Shown: piece by piece, positions 50,742 to 59,264 of the stretch
Layout of the letters: every line of letters starts with the position of its first letter
Position numbering within the stretch: the stretch's first letter is position 1
Assembly (NCBI GenBank): GCA_030837785.1
Contig: JAUQYA010000086.1
Location: 1 to 64,000, forward strand
Reading direction: 5' to 3'
DNA from: Albidovulum sp.
GTDB lineage: Bacteria > Pseudomonadota > Alphaproteobacteria > Rhodobacterales > Rhodobacteraceae
DNA: 64,000 nt
Notes under the pieces: generated by a model
The model's database searches: none
The model's input: only the letters and a program-made list of their open reading frames with translations
What the model was told of the DNA's origin: nothing
Program-made: the position numbers and the translations under genes

Positions 50742-51068
50742 ACTCTTCAAACGTTGACGTGGCGTTGACTCGTTTTGCGCTTATGCTTACCTGAGCGTTT
50801 CGCTCAACCTACAAGCACTTGATATGTTTATATTTTTTTGGTTGCGGGGGCGCACAACCAACGATACTTGCGATTGGTCGAGCAGCAAATCCCGAAGCTT
50901 GCTGCATAGCGTAACATACTGTTCTATTTGGAACAACTGAGTTGTCGACCGTCCCCGCTACAGATTTTCACGCGATCTGGTTTGCTGCCGCCATTTGCTG
51001 ATGCGTGCAACTGGCCTTTCCCGAATGCGCGTCAGTCTGCTGCCGTGCCACTTGCACCACAGGTCACG
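50742..51068. other. AT-rich intergenic region between the two fic genes
   Basis: About 330 bases with visibly lower GC than the window average, including a TTTTTTT run near 50830 and GGTTG/CAACC inverted repeats at about 50840-50860. No open frame with a binding site or domain is seen. It probably carries the promoter of the second fic gene near its right end; it may also mark an insertion boundary. Confidence 0.5.
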
Positions 51069-51165
51069 TGTCGATACATAGAATAAAAATCGACACGTAA
51101 TCCCGGCCTGTCGATGACATCGACACGTCAGTCCCGCATGTCGATCAGAAAGCAGGTGATCGACA
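51069..51165. promoter_or_regulatory. Operator array: six TGTCGAT/ATCGACA half-sites
   Basis: Half-sites start at 51069, 51089, 51109, 51119, 51139 and 51159, alternating TGTCGAT and ATCGACA to make three inverted repeats. The start-to-start spacings are 20, 20, 10, 20 and 20 bases, so all face the same side of the helix. The last touches the probable start codon at 51165. This looks like a cooperative operator for repression of the second fic gene. Confidence 0.75.
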
Positions 51166-52262
51166 TGACCTTCCGTCCGGACCGCCCGTTCAACGACCTC
51201 CCTGCCCTGCCGCCCGCACAGGACATAGAGACCAAGCCCGTGCTGAAGGCCTGCATCGAGGCACGGGCCGCTCTGGCGGAGCTGCGGGTCTCCGGGCGGA
51301 TCATCCCCAACCAGGCGGTGCTGATCAACTCCATCCCTCTGCTCGAAGCCCAGGCGAGTTCCGAGATCGAGAACATCGTCACCACCACCGACCGACTGTT
51401 CCGCTTCGCCAATGATACGGGCGGTCAGGCCGACCCGGCGACCAAGGAGGCGCTGCGCTACCGCACGGCCTTGAACCGGGGTTTCGGGATGCTACAGCAG
51501 CGCCCGCTCTCGACGGCCATCGCGGTCGAGGTCTGCCGTACCATCAAGGGCGTGGAACTCGACATTCGCAACACGCCTGGCACCGCCTTGATGAACGACG
51601 CCACCGGCACCGTGATCTACACCCCGCCGGAAGGCGAAGACCTGCTGCGCGCCAAGCTAGCCAACTGGGAGCGTTATATCCACGAGGCCGAGGACACCGA
51701 TCCGCTGATCCGCCTCGCGGTGATGCATTATCAGTTCGAGGCCATCCACCCCTTCGTCGACGGCAACGGCCGCACGGGGCGGGTGCTGAACCTGCTCTAT
51801 CTGGTGGACAAGGGATTACTGGATATCCCGGTACTCTATCTCAGCCAGCACATCATTCGGAACAAGGCGCTCTACTATAGGTATCTGCTGGAGGTCACGA
51901 CCCACGGGGCTTGGGAACAATGGCTGTTGTTCATGCTCGAAGCGGTCAGGGCGACAGCCCAATGGACGACGATGAGGATCCAGGCGATCCGCGACCTGCT
52001 GGAGCAGACCGCCGCGCGGATGCGCCAGAACCTGCCCAAGGTCTATTCCCGCGAACTGGCCGAACTGATCTTCGTGAACCCCTATTGCCGGATCAGCGAT
52101 CTCGTCGATTCTGGTGTAGCCAAACGCCAGACAGCGGCGGTCTACCTCAAGGCGATGGTCTCTGAAGGACTGCTGGAGGAGGTGAAGGTCGGGCGCGAGA
52201 ACCTCTACATCAATCCCGACCTGCTGGCACTTCTGTCGGAACGAGGTCAGGCAGAGGCCTGA
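51165..52262 (+). CDS. Fic family protein with winged-helix C-terminus
   Basis: A 365-residue Fic protein. The ATG at 51165 gives the family start MTFRPDRPFNDLPALPP; upstream in-frame ATGs at 51114 and 51138 lie in the operator array. An N-terminal Fic_N domain (about 1-90) contains the class II inhibitory motif SSEIENIV. The active motif is HPFVDGNGRTGRVLNLLYLV near 195-214. The C-terminal 60 residues (YCRISDLVDSGVAKRQTAAVYLKAMVSEGLLEEV) form a winged helix. It should AMPylate a protein target and may bind its own operator array. It is not closely similar to the first Fic protein outside the Fic core. Confidence 0.93.
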   Translation: MTFRPDRPFNDLPALPPAQDIETKPVLKACIEARAALAELRVSGRIIPNQAVLINSIPLLEAQASSEIENIVTTTDRLFRFANDTGGQADPATKEALRYRTALNRGFGMLQQRPLSTAIAVEVCRTIKGVELDIRNTPGTALMNDATGTVIYTPPEGEDLLRAKLANWERYIHEAEDTDPLIRLAVMHYQFEAIHPFVDGNGRTGRVLNLLYLVDKGLLDIPVLYLSQHIIRNKALYYRYLLEVTTHGAWEQWLLFMLEAVRATAQWTTMRIQAIRDLLEQTAARMRQNLPKVYSRELAELIFVNPYCRISDLVDSGVAKRQTAAVYLKAMVSEGLLEEVKVGRENLYINPDLLALLSERGQAEA

Positions 52263-52479
52263 CCAGGTGGGCCGCACCGGGAGATTCACACCAACCGCCC
52301 CTCCAAACTGGAAATCAAGCGGCTGGAATTTGGGAGCCATTTGCCCCGATCTCCGTGCAGACAACGGACCGCTGATCGAGGTTTCGTCCTTCAAAGCCGC
52401 GGTCTCGCGACAGGCAGTTTTCAGGCTCACCTGCCAAGTGGGCACAATCTCAGTTGCACCACAGCGATATCATTAAGTT

Positions 52480-52692
52480 TTACCCTACCCTAGAATACGG
52501 ATAAGCATTCTTAATGTATGTGTTGAGAAATTGCCCTTTCGATGGTGCGGCCATGAGTTGCTCGTGGAGACCGGCGGGTACGTTGAAATATTGGTATATC
52601 GAGCCATTTGTGAACTCGACCTCCAGTGTTTCACTTCCGGGATCATAGCCTATCGACGCAATGTTGCTCGAGGAGACGAGGTCTCGAATCAT
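52480..52692 (-). CDS. KTSC domain protein
   Basis: A 70-residue KTSC-domain protein: SSNIASIGYDPGSETLEVEFTNGSIYQYFNVP then the conserved KGQFLNTYIKNAYPYSRV (normally K-G-F-N-I-y). The domain is a small OB-like fold found fused to or beside nucleic acid enzymes; its role is not established. It is the last gene of the leftward SIR2-HerA group, 8 bases after the HerA stop, so it may be part of the same system. Confidence 0.85.
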   Translation of the reverse strand: MIRDLVSSSNIASIGYDPGSETLEVEFTNGSIYQYFNVPAGLHEQLMAAPSKGQFLNTYIKNAYPYSRVG

Positions 52693-52700
52693 AGGTTCTC

Positions 52701-54536
52701 CTATTGTTCATCTTCGTTGATGGGAGTCCGAGTAATTGTCATATCGCGTACAACGGCCGTGGTTCGTTGCGCGCGCCAGGATGCCACCATGCGATCATAG
52801 CCTTCCGCTACACGACGGGTCCGCCAGGCTGCGCTGACTTCGGGGTCCGAACTGCGGGGCAGTCGATCTGCCGGTGGAAGCGATACGCGGCAACGGACAG
52901 GTAATCGCGCGGCTTCACCAGAGATGATTGTCTCACCCGTCCGCAGCACTGGCAGCAGATCCATAAGGCCCGATAGATTATCTGGAAGCGCGCCCTTTAC
53001 GCGTGCGCGGTCGGCTGGGTTGGACAGTCGCAGCGCTATGAGCGTTCCACACTGGGAGAGCACGGTCTCGTCGATCTCGGATGGACGCTGCGAGACCAGC
53101 ATAGCTCCCACCCCGTACTTGCGACCTTCCTTTGCGATGCGCTTCACAACGTCCGCAGCGACATTGCCGCTATCAGGGCTGACATACCGGTGGGCTTCCT
53201 CCATCACCACGAGGAGAGGCCGCAGTACACCCCCCTCTGTCTTCTCCCGGCTCCAATAGAGCGCTTCATAGACAACACGGAGTATGGAGCCAATAAGCCG
53301 GACCAAGACACTGCTGGGCACGCCCGAGAGGTCGAGGATTGTGATTGGACGGTCGTGGCCAAGCCAGCCGGCAAGCAGTGTATCAAGGTCCTGTGCCGTT
53401 TGTCCGGCGAGGTCAGGCTCCCACAGACCGGGGTGTAAGATAAAATCGTATCGTCGGTCTAGAAGACGAGAACGCAGCAAATTGAGGGGTCGGCGGATGC
53501 CTTTGGCAGCTTGATTGAGGAATGGCCCAGCCGCACCCATTGCGTGCGGTGTATAACGAGGAGCAGTTAAAGTCGCTGGATCGCCAGCATCCTCGCGTGC
53601 AGGTTGGTCACGCTGTGGTCCGGTGAATGTGGCCGTCTCAAAGTCGATCAGGTCATACCAGAGCTTCTTCAGCGAAAAAGGCACGGGACTGTCAACCGTG
53701 AGGGATTGAGGGTCGAGACCCGCAAGCGCACCAGCGCCAAGCCGGTTTTCCTTCAACTCCTGGATCTTGTCAGTAAACGCCATCAGATGGTTGTCGCTGA
53801 GTCCGCCGGCGATGAAATCGAGCAGCTCTCCTGCCTCCAACGCCCAGTAGGGAACAAACAAGGGTTCTTCGCCGGGAGATGGCGTAGCGCTGAACGTCTT
53901 GGCGAGATCCCCGAGTGCGGCAGAGTATTCCCCGTGGACATCCAATAGCAGGATGCGCGCGCCGCTAGCGGCTACACTTTCGGACGTGCGGACCACGGAG
54001 CGAAGTATGCTCGCAACGGTAGTTGACTTACCTGATCCCGTCGAACCGAGGATGGCGCTGTGCCGGGTGACAAGCGCGTCGAGTGACAAACGCACAATGA
54101 TATTCTCGGCGCTCGAGAGCGTGCCAATTTCGACCTGATCCTCCTCTGCTCCACCATATATGCGGCGAAGATCCTTCTGGGTGACTAGGTGGACCGCATC
54201 GTCGACATTGGGATGTTGACTGAGACCCCGCTCAAAGTGCTCGCCGGTCGCTTCGCCTGCCAACTCCACACGCATCCAGCGGCCAGTGTCTTGGCCTGCG
54301 ATCTCTATAACTGTGACGGGTTGGGGCGCCGCGGCGGCCCCGATCTCGGCAACGACTCCGTAAAGGTCCTGATACCCAAGAGGAATACGGACGAAGCTGC
54401 CGACTTGGCCAACGCGGTAAGTATGGCCGTCGATCATAGCCAGGCCGGACGAAAGTGACTCTGCCAGCTTTACCATGATGGTCGAGCCTGACACGGCGCT
54501 CACGCGGCCGAGATAAGTCGGATCGGTCGCAGTCAT
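52701..54536 (-). CDS. HerA-type ATPase/helicase of a SIR2-HerA (Nezha-like) defence pair
   Basis: A 611-residue HerA/FtsK-type ATPase. The N-terminal HAS barrel (about 1-140) has GRVSAVSGSTIMVKL; Walker A is GSTGSGKST at 164-172; Walker B is LLVVMEEAHRYVSP near 440; the sensor and arginine-finger region is VSQRPSEIDETVLSQCGTLIALRLSNPADR. HerA forms hexamers that pump or scan DNA. Its start overlaps the SIR2 stop (ATGA), so the two are cotranslated. SIR2-HerA pairs assemble into a large complex that depletes NAD and cuts DNA after phage infection (known for Nezha; inferred here). Confidence 0.93.
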   Translation of the reverse strand: MTATDPTYLGRVSAVSGSTIMVKLAESLSSGLAMIDGHTYRVGQVGSFVRIPLGYQDLYGVVAEIGAAAAPQPVTVIEIAGQDTGRWMRVELAGEATGEHFERGLSQHPNVDDAVHLVTQKDLRRIYGGAEEDQVEIGTLSSAENIIVRLSLDALVTRHSAILGSTGSGKSTTVASILRSVVRTSESVAASGARILLLDVHGEYSAALGDLAKTFSATPSPGEEPLFVPYWALEAGELLDFIAGGLSDNHLMAFTDKIQELKENRLGAGALAGLDPQSLTVDSPVPFSLKKLWYDLIDFETATFTGPQRDQPAREDAGDPATLTAPRYTPHAMGAAGPFLNQAAKGIRRPLNLLRSRLLDRRYDFILHPGLWEPDLAGQTAQDLDTLLAGWLGHDRPITILDLSGVPSSVLVRLIGSILRVVYEALYWSREKTEGGVLRPLLVVMEEAHRYVSPDSGNVAADVVKRIAKEGRKYGVGAMLVSQRPSEIDETVLSQCGTLIALRLSNPADRARVKGALPDNLSGLMDLLPVLRTGETIISGEAARLPVRCRVSLPPADRLPRSSDPEVSAAWRTRRVAEGYDRMVASWRAQRTTAVVRDMTITRTPINEDEQ

Positions 54537-55747
54537 GCCGGCACCGCGGTTGGATCAGAGCCATCAATCGAAATGGCTGCGTCGGTCGGTCGAGCGAGGT
54601 CGGGCGAATATGACAGCGCACAGAAACGGCAGAAGCTTGCAAAGTCGCCCAAGAGGAAAACATTGCCGTTGCCACGCTTGCCCCAGAAGCTTGAACGAAT
54701 CTCCCCCCAATTCTTAGGCAAGTCACCCAAACGCCATTCACCAGAAATACCTCCGATCACAGCAGCATCGCTGGCATAGACCGAAAGGTTCGGATGTTCG
54801 AAGGCCAGCTTCCGCGCGGGCTCCTCTTCAGAAAGAGTTTGAAATTGCAGTGCAATCACCGCTGCATTGGCATTCATCGCGAGTGCTTCGCCTAGCACGG
54901 CGCAGATGTGTGCATCACGGTAGGAAAAACCTGTGGTCAGAAGTACTGTGTCGGGCGTGAGTAGAAACCGTTTCAATCGCTCGAACAGCGCAGCGTAGGG
55001 CTGCTTCTGTGTCAAATCGTACTTGAGGTGGTCCGGGTAAACGAGCTCGGTGCAATCCGTACCGCCACGGCGGATCACCGTTCCGTTGTCGCTTTTCCAG
55101 CCCAGTGACCCATGAAGCTTCCAGACGCGCGACCAACGCGGGGGCAGGTCATTGCCCGCCACGGTGACTGGGTCGAAGAAAGGCGCATGCCCGCCTGAAA
55201 AACCATCGAAATACGGGGCTTTTGCCTGCTCGAATGCAGATTCGATTAACAGGTCATAGTTTGTGGTGAATATCTCGACCGGGTGCGCTCGCTGTGTCCC
55301 GCTCACCCAGGAGACTAGCTCGTGATATGGGGTTCGCCCTTCAGGTAATTTCGCGCCGACGATCTCACCGATCGCGTCGCAGATCGCCTTTCCCAGCGCG
55401 GCATAGCCGGGGCCGTCGAGGCCATGCATTGGCGTGTCCCCGAGCGCAGTCTGGAGAAGACGAATCTTGGACAAGATCGTCTCGATGTTGCCGCCGTCCG
55501 GAAGAGATTTGCGGATTTCAGCTGCCGCGGCAGCTTCCTTCCCAGTCAACTTCAGCAATGCTTGGTCAGTTAAAACGTTCACGCCCGGGATCAACGCCTG
55601 ACCACCTGGGTCAAGCTTGCCAGTCGCGTCCACTCGCACGGAGAGTGGGCCGCCGGCGCCGACTAGGATACCGATGCGTTTACGTCCCTGCGATAGGATC
55701 TGCCGAAGATCGGCCATAAAACGATCCGGATTATGTACTGTGTCCAC
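54533..55747 (-). CDS. SIR2 domain NAD-hydrolase of the SIR2-HerA pair
   Basis: A 404-residue SIR2-fold protein from a GTG at 55747 behind AAGGGGAG; a TTG at 55774 is an alternative. The NAD-binding start is GILVGAGGPLSV (about 26-37), FTTNYDLLIESAFEQ carries the conserved Asn-Tyr-Asp, and the catalytic His is in VWKLHGSLGW. GFSYRDAHI closes the core. In defence systems such proteins act as NADases once activated. It lacks the Zn-finger of deacetylase sirtuins. It precedes HerA with a 4-base overlap and follows the AddA-like gene by 52 bases on the same strand. Confidence 0.93.
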   Translation of the reverse strand: MDTVHNPDRFMADLRQILSQGRKRIGILVGAGGPLSVRVDATGKLDPGGQALIPGVNVLTDQALLKLTGKEAAAAAEIRKSLPDGGNIETILSKIRLLQTALGDTPMHGLDGPGYAALGKAICDAIGEIVGAKLPEGRTPYHELVSWVSGTQRAHPVEIFTTNYDLLIESAFEQAKAPYFDGFSGGHAPFFDPVTVAGNDLPPRWSRVWKLHGSLGWKSDNGTVIRRGGTDCTELVYPDHLKYDLTQKQPYAALFERLKRFLLTPDTVLLTTGFSYRDAHICAVLGEALAMNANAAVIALQFQTLSEEEPARKLAFEHPNLSVYASDAAVIGGISGEWRLGDLPKNWGEIRSSFWGKRGNGNVFLLGDFASFCRFCALSYSPDLARPTDAAISIDGSDPTAVPA

Positions 55748-55799
55748 AACGCTCCCCTTGTGGTTATGCCCCAAGCATCACGGTTATCAGGAATGTATT

Positions 55800-58700
55800 C
55801 TATGAGAGAGTGTTCGGTGCATTGCTATCGTTGTGCGATTCATTTTGGACATCGCTCCGCATGCGCTGAAGGCTGCGGTCCTCAGTGGGTGTCGCTGGCA
55901 GAACGGAAATGACGGCGCTGGAGGTCATCAGCACGATCAGCCCGCGCTCTGCGTCTGTCATATCGAGATAGGTACGGACCTGAGCGCGATAGTGATCGAG
56001 CGTCCGAGCGTCGGGGTTCACATCACTCTTCCAGTCGACGATCACGACGGGCCGGCCTTCGGTGCCAAGTGTCAGTGCGTCGGCAATACCCGCTGTTGCG
56101 ACCAACTCGGCGTCGTCACCGCGATTGGCATAAACTGGAAACTCCGCGAGGAGATCCGGTCGCAGGGCCACGATGTCAGGCAGCGCCAGTGTCCGGGCGA
56201 CACAGGCCGCCAATTCCTCAGCCGACAGCCCATTTGCCGGGTCGGCGACCGGCGACTGGCCGAGGGCACGGATAAGGTCGGCCGCCCGTTCGGTCAGGGC
56301 GCCTTCCGCCTCTGGTGTTTCGCCGGTCAGCACCTCTTCCATGAGCTTGTGGAGGATCAGCCCCCGCTCCCGGCCGCCCTGCACGAGGGCGACGGCTTCC
56401 AGCTCGGGGGGCTGATCGTCGGCCGATCCCATCCAGAGCGCGGCTTCTTCTTCACGCAGCACGATCCCGGCGGCGTTTTCATCACGGCTGGGCGCAAGCC
56501 AGGTCAACCGCGGCTGCGCGGCCGCGATGGCTTCGGCTTCGGCGGCGAAGCGCGCGCGCGTCTGGGTGTTGTCCGCGCCTGCGCCTGTGGCGGCGAAACC
56601 GGCAGGCAGGTGGGAGACGTCCAGGCCGGCCAGGTTGGCGAGCGACAGATCGACCAGACCGATCCAGGCCGATTTCGACGGCGTGGCGTCGAGCCGGGGC
56701 AAGACGAGGAGTTCGCGGGCGCGGGTGGCCGCGACATACCAGAGCCGGATGCGTTCGCGGTCCAACTCTTCCTTTTCCGCTTGGCGGGCGGTTTCATGGC
56801 CCTCCGGCGTGACGCCCAGGACCGGGCAATAGAACGTCTCGGCCTGGCGGTCGATGACGGCGCTTTCGGGCGCCATAACGCCGGTCATGGTGTTGATCGG
56901 AATGACGATCGGCCATTCCAGGCCCTTGGCCGCGTGCATGGTAAAGAGCGCGACAGCTTCCTCCTGCGCGTCGGGCCGTCCCTCGACGGCGCGCGCCTCA
57001 TCGGACCACGCAGCTGTCATCGCCTCGGCGAAGGCGCGAAGGCCGCGCACGGCGTAGCCGGTCGACAGGCTGAGATAGAGATCGACATTGGCGAGCGCGC
57101 GCTCAGCCTGGCCGCGATGGCGCTCAAGGAGGAGCGGGCGGACGCGCATAACGTCCGCGGCCTGCGAGAGCAGTTCGTGCGGGGTCGTGCTGTTGGCACG
57201 CCGGGAGAGCGATTGCAGCCGCTCGATGACTTCGCGTGCGAGCGGGTGGGCGATGACAGCAGGGTCAATGCTGAGATCCAGGCGCGGAATCCTATCCGGC
57301 TGTTCTTCCGAGCGCGGAAGCCCCCAAATGATGTCCAGAAGGTCTTCCTCGGTGAGGCCGACCAGAGGCCCGCGCAGCAGCGCGCCGAGCGCCAGCGTGT
57401 CGCGGCGGTCGGCCAAGATGCGGGTCAGCGCGATCAGGTCCTGGATTTCCTGGCGGCGGAACAGCCCTTTGCCGGCTTGAGTCGCGACGGGGATCCCGCG
57501 GCGCTCCAAGGCTTCCTCATAGCGCCATAGCTCGGCGCCCGTCGGCGCCAGCAAGGCGATGTCGCCTGGCTGGCAGGGACGCTCCGCGCCGCTGCGACGG
57601 TCGATGATGGGGTGACTTTCGATCAGCCGGGCGCACAGCTCGGCGATGGCGTCGGCTTCCGCGTCGCGCTGCTGTTCGGCGCTGGCCTTGCCGTTTTCGT
57701 CAACCACGGCGATGTCCAGGGCCGCCACGCATATGCCTCCCCGGTCGTCATGGAAGGGGTCGAGAGCGGCGAAGCCCGGCTGCCCATCGGCCGAGAGCAC
57801 GGCCTCAAAGCGTTCGTTGACGAAGGTGAGGATCGAGGCGCAGGAGCGGAAATTGGTGGAGATCGACAGGAGGCTGCCGGGGTCCTGGTCGCGGAAAGCG
57901 TCGCGCGCCTGCACATAGGCGCCGACATCGGCGCCCCGGAAGCGATAGATCGCCTGCTTGGGGTCGCCCACCAAGAAGAGCGCGCCCGACCGGATGCGGA
58001 AACGGGTCCAGTCGTCATCGCCACCGGCCGGCTCGCCGCACAGCCGCCAGAAGATCTCGGTTTGCAGGGGATCGGTGTCCTGAAACTCGTCGACGAGGAC
58101 ATGGGCGAAACGCTGCCCCAGCGCCCGGCGCACGGCATCGTGGTTACGCAGCAAGTCGCGCGCGGCGAAAATCAGATCGTCGAAATCGAGCTGGGCGCTG
58201 GCGCGCTTGTGGTCGCGATAACGTTGCAGGATCGGGCGCGCTTCATCGATCAGCGCCGCCAGGGCATGGCCGGCTGCCGTCTGCACCAGCGAGACCCAGG
58301 CGCTACAGCAGGCGGTGTAGTGGGTTTCGGCCGCGTCGTTCAGCCGGTCGCCGTCGAGCTTGGAGAGACCGGCCTGTTTGGCCGCGGCAGCCCATTTGCC
58401 CTTCTTGCGGTAGGAGGCGAAGGCGCCGGCCTTGGTACAAAGCTCCGGGTGGGGCCGCGAGGTCAGGAGCCAAACGAGGCCCGCAGGCGTCGCGGGATCG
58501 GGACTGTTCGCCACGGCGGTTGCCATTTCGGCCAGCCGCTCGACGATCGTTACCGTTTCCGGCTCGGCCGCCGCGCCATCCATGAAGTCCGCAAAAGCCG
58601 CCGTGGCCTGCTGGAACGCCGTCAGATGGCCGTCAAACGGAGAGACGGGCGGGGCCGTGAGCGTGGGGCGGCGGCGCAGATTCTCGGCGATCTTATGGAT

Positions 58701-59264
58701 GAGAGCCACGGTCTCGCCAGGGCTGTGCAGCACCATCTCGGCCAGGATGCCGCCCTGGCCGCCGGACAGGCGTTCGCGCAGCCAGCCATCGACAATTTCG
58801 AGGAAGGTGAGATCGGCCTGGTTGCGATCCATGACGCTGGCGCCGGGGTCGATGTCGGCTTCCGCCGGATAGGGCTTGATCAGGCGCAGGCAGAAGCCGT
58901 GAATGGTCGAGCAGGTGATTTCGTCGATTGCGGCACTGGCGACGGCAAGATTGTCGCGATGGGCCTGGGACAGCCCATCGGGCAGCGCCACGCGCAGCTC
59001 GGTCGCGATCGTGCCGACAGAGAGGTCGGCGACGAACTCGCGAACACGCGACAGCAGCTCGCTCGCAGCGAGTTCGGTGAAGGTGACGGCGGCGATGGAA
59101 CGCGGCGCAACGCCTTCGGCCAACATGGCGGCGATTCGGCCGGCCATGACGGCGGTCTTGCCCGAACCCGCGCCGGCCTCGACCAGGATCGAACGATCAT
59201 GGAGGCTGATCGCATCGCGGCGTGCGCCGTCGTCCCTCAGCACCTTGGACACGCTGCTCATCAT
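55800..59264 (-). CDS. AddA/RecB-like UvrD-family helicase-nuclease
   Basis: A 1154-residue superfamily 1 helicase-nuclease. Motif I is VEAGAGSGKTAVMAG (about 29-43), motif II is HVLVDEFQDTDPLQTEIFW near 385-403, motif III LVGDPKQAIYRFRGADVGAY follows, and motifs V-VI include TMHAAKGLEWPIVIPIN and RIRLWYVAATRARELL. The C-terminal nuclease has VVIVDWKSDVNPDARTLDHYRAQVRTY. The start ATGATG at 59264/59261 overlaps the AddB-like stop and has GGGAGGCGGA upstream. Its motif I differs from the SANAGSGKT of the usual alphaproteobacterial AddA, so it is probably not the housekeeping copy. It likely acts with the AddB-like protein on DNA ends. Confidence 0.92.
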   Translation of the reverse strand: MMSSVSKVLRDDGARRDAISLHDRSILVEAGAGSGKTAVMAGRIAAMLAEGVAPRSIAAVTFTELAASELLSRVREFVADLSVGTIATELRVALPDGLSQAHRDNLAVASAAIDEITCSTIHGFCLRLIKPYPAEADIDPGASVMDRNQADLTFLEIVDGWLRERLSGGQGGILAEMVLHSPGETVALIHKIAENLRRRPTLTAPPVSPFDGHLTAFQQATAAFADFMDGAAAEPETVTIVERLAEMATAVANSPDPATPAGLVWLLTSRPHPELCTKAGAFASYRKKGKWAAAAKQAGLSKLDGDRLNDAAETHYTACCSAWVSLVQTAAGHALAALIDEARPILQRYRDHKRASAQLDFDDLIFAARDLLRNHDAVRRALGQRFAHVLVDEFQDTDPLQTEIFWRLCGEPAGGDDDWTRFRIRSGALFLVGDPKQAIYRFRGADVGAYVQARDAFRDQDPGSLLSISTNFRSCASILTFVNERFEAVLSADGQPGFAALDPFHDDRGGICVAALDIAVVDENGKASAEQQRDAEADAIAELCARLIESHPIIDRRSGAERPCQPGDIALLAPTGAELWRYEEALERRGIPVATQAGKGLFRRQEIQDLIALTRILADRRDTLALGALLRGPLVGLTEEDLLDIIWGLPRSEEQPDRIPRLDLSIDPAVIAHPLAREVIERLQSLSRRANSTTPHELLSQAADVMRVRPLLLERHRGQAERALANVDLYLSLSTGYAVRGLRAFAEAMTAAWSDEARAVEGRPDAQEEAVALFTMHAAKGLEWPIVIPINTMTGVMAPESAVIDRQAETFYCPVLGVTPEGHETARQAEKEELDRERIRLWYVAATRARELLVLPRLDATPSKSAWIGLVDLSLANLAGLDVSHLPAGFAATGAGADNTQTRARFAAEAEAIAAAQPRLTWLAPSRDENAAGIVLREEEAALWMGSADDQPPELEAVALVQGGRERGLILHKLMEEVLTGETPEAEGALTERAADLIRALGQSPVADPANGLSAEELAACVARTLALPDIVALRPDLLAEFPVYANRGDDAELVATAGIADALTLGTEGRPVVIVDWKSDVNPDARTLDHYRAQVRTYLDMTDAERGLIVLMTSSAVISVLPATPTEDRSLQRMRSDVQNESHNDSNAPNTLS

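Noticed and set aside
52267..52476. Rightward 69-codon frame after the second fic gene
   Set aside because: Starts immediately after the stop at a GTG without binding site, and its composition shows no domain.
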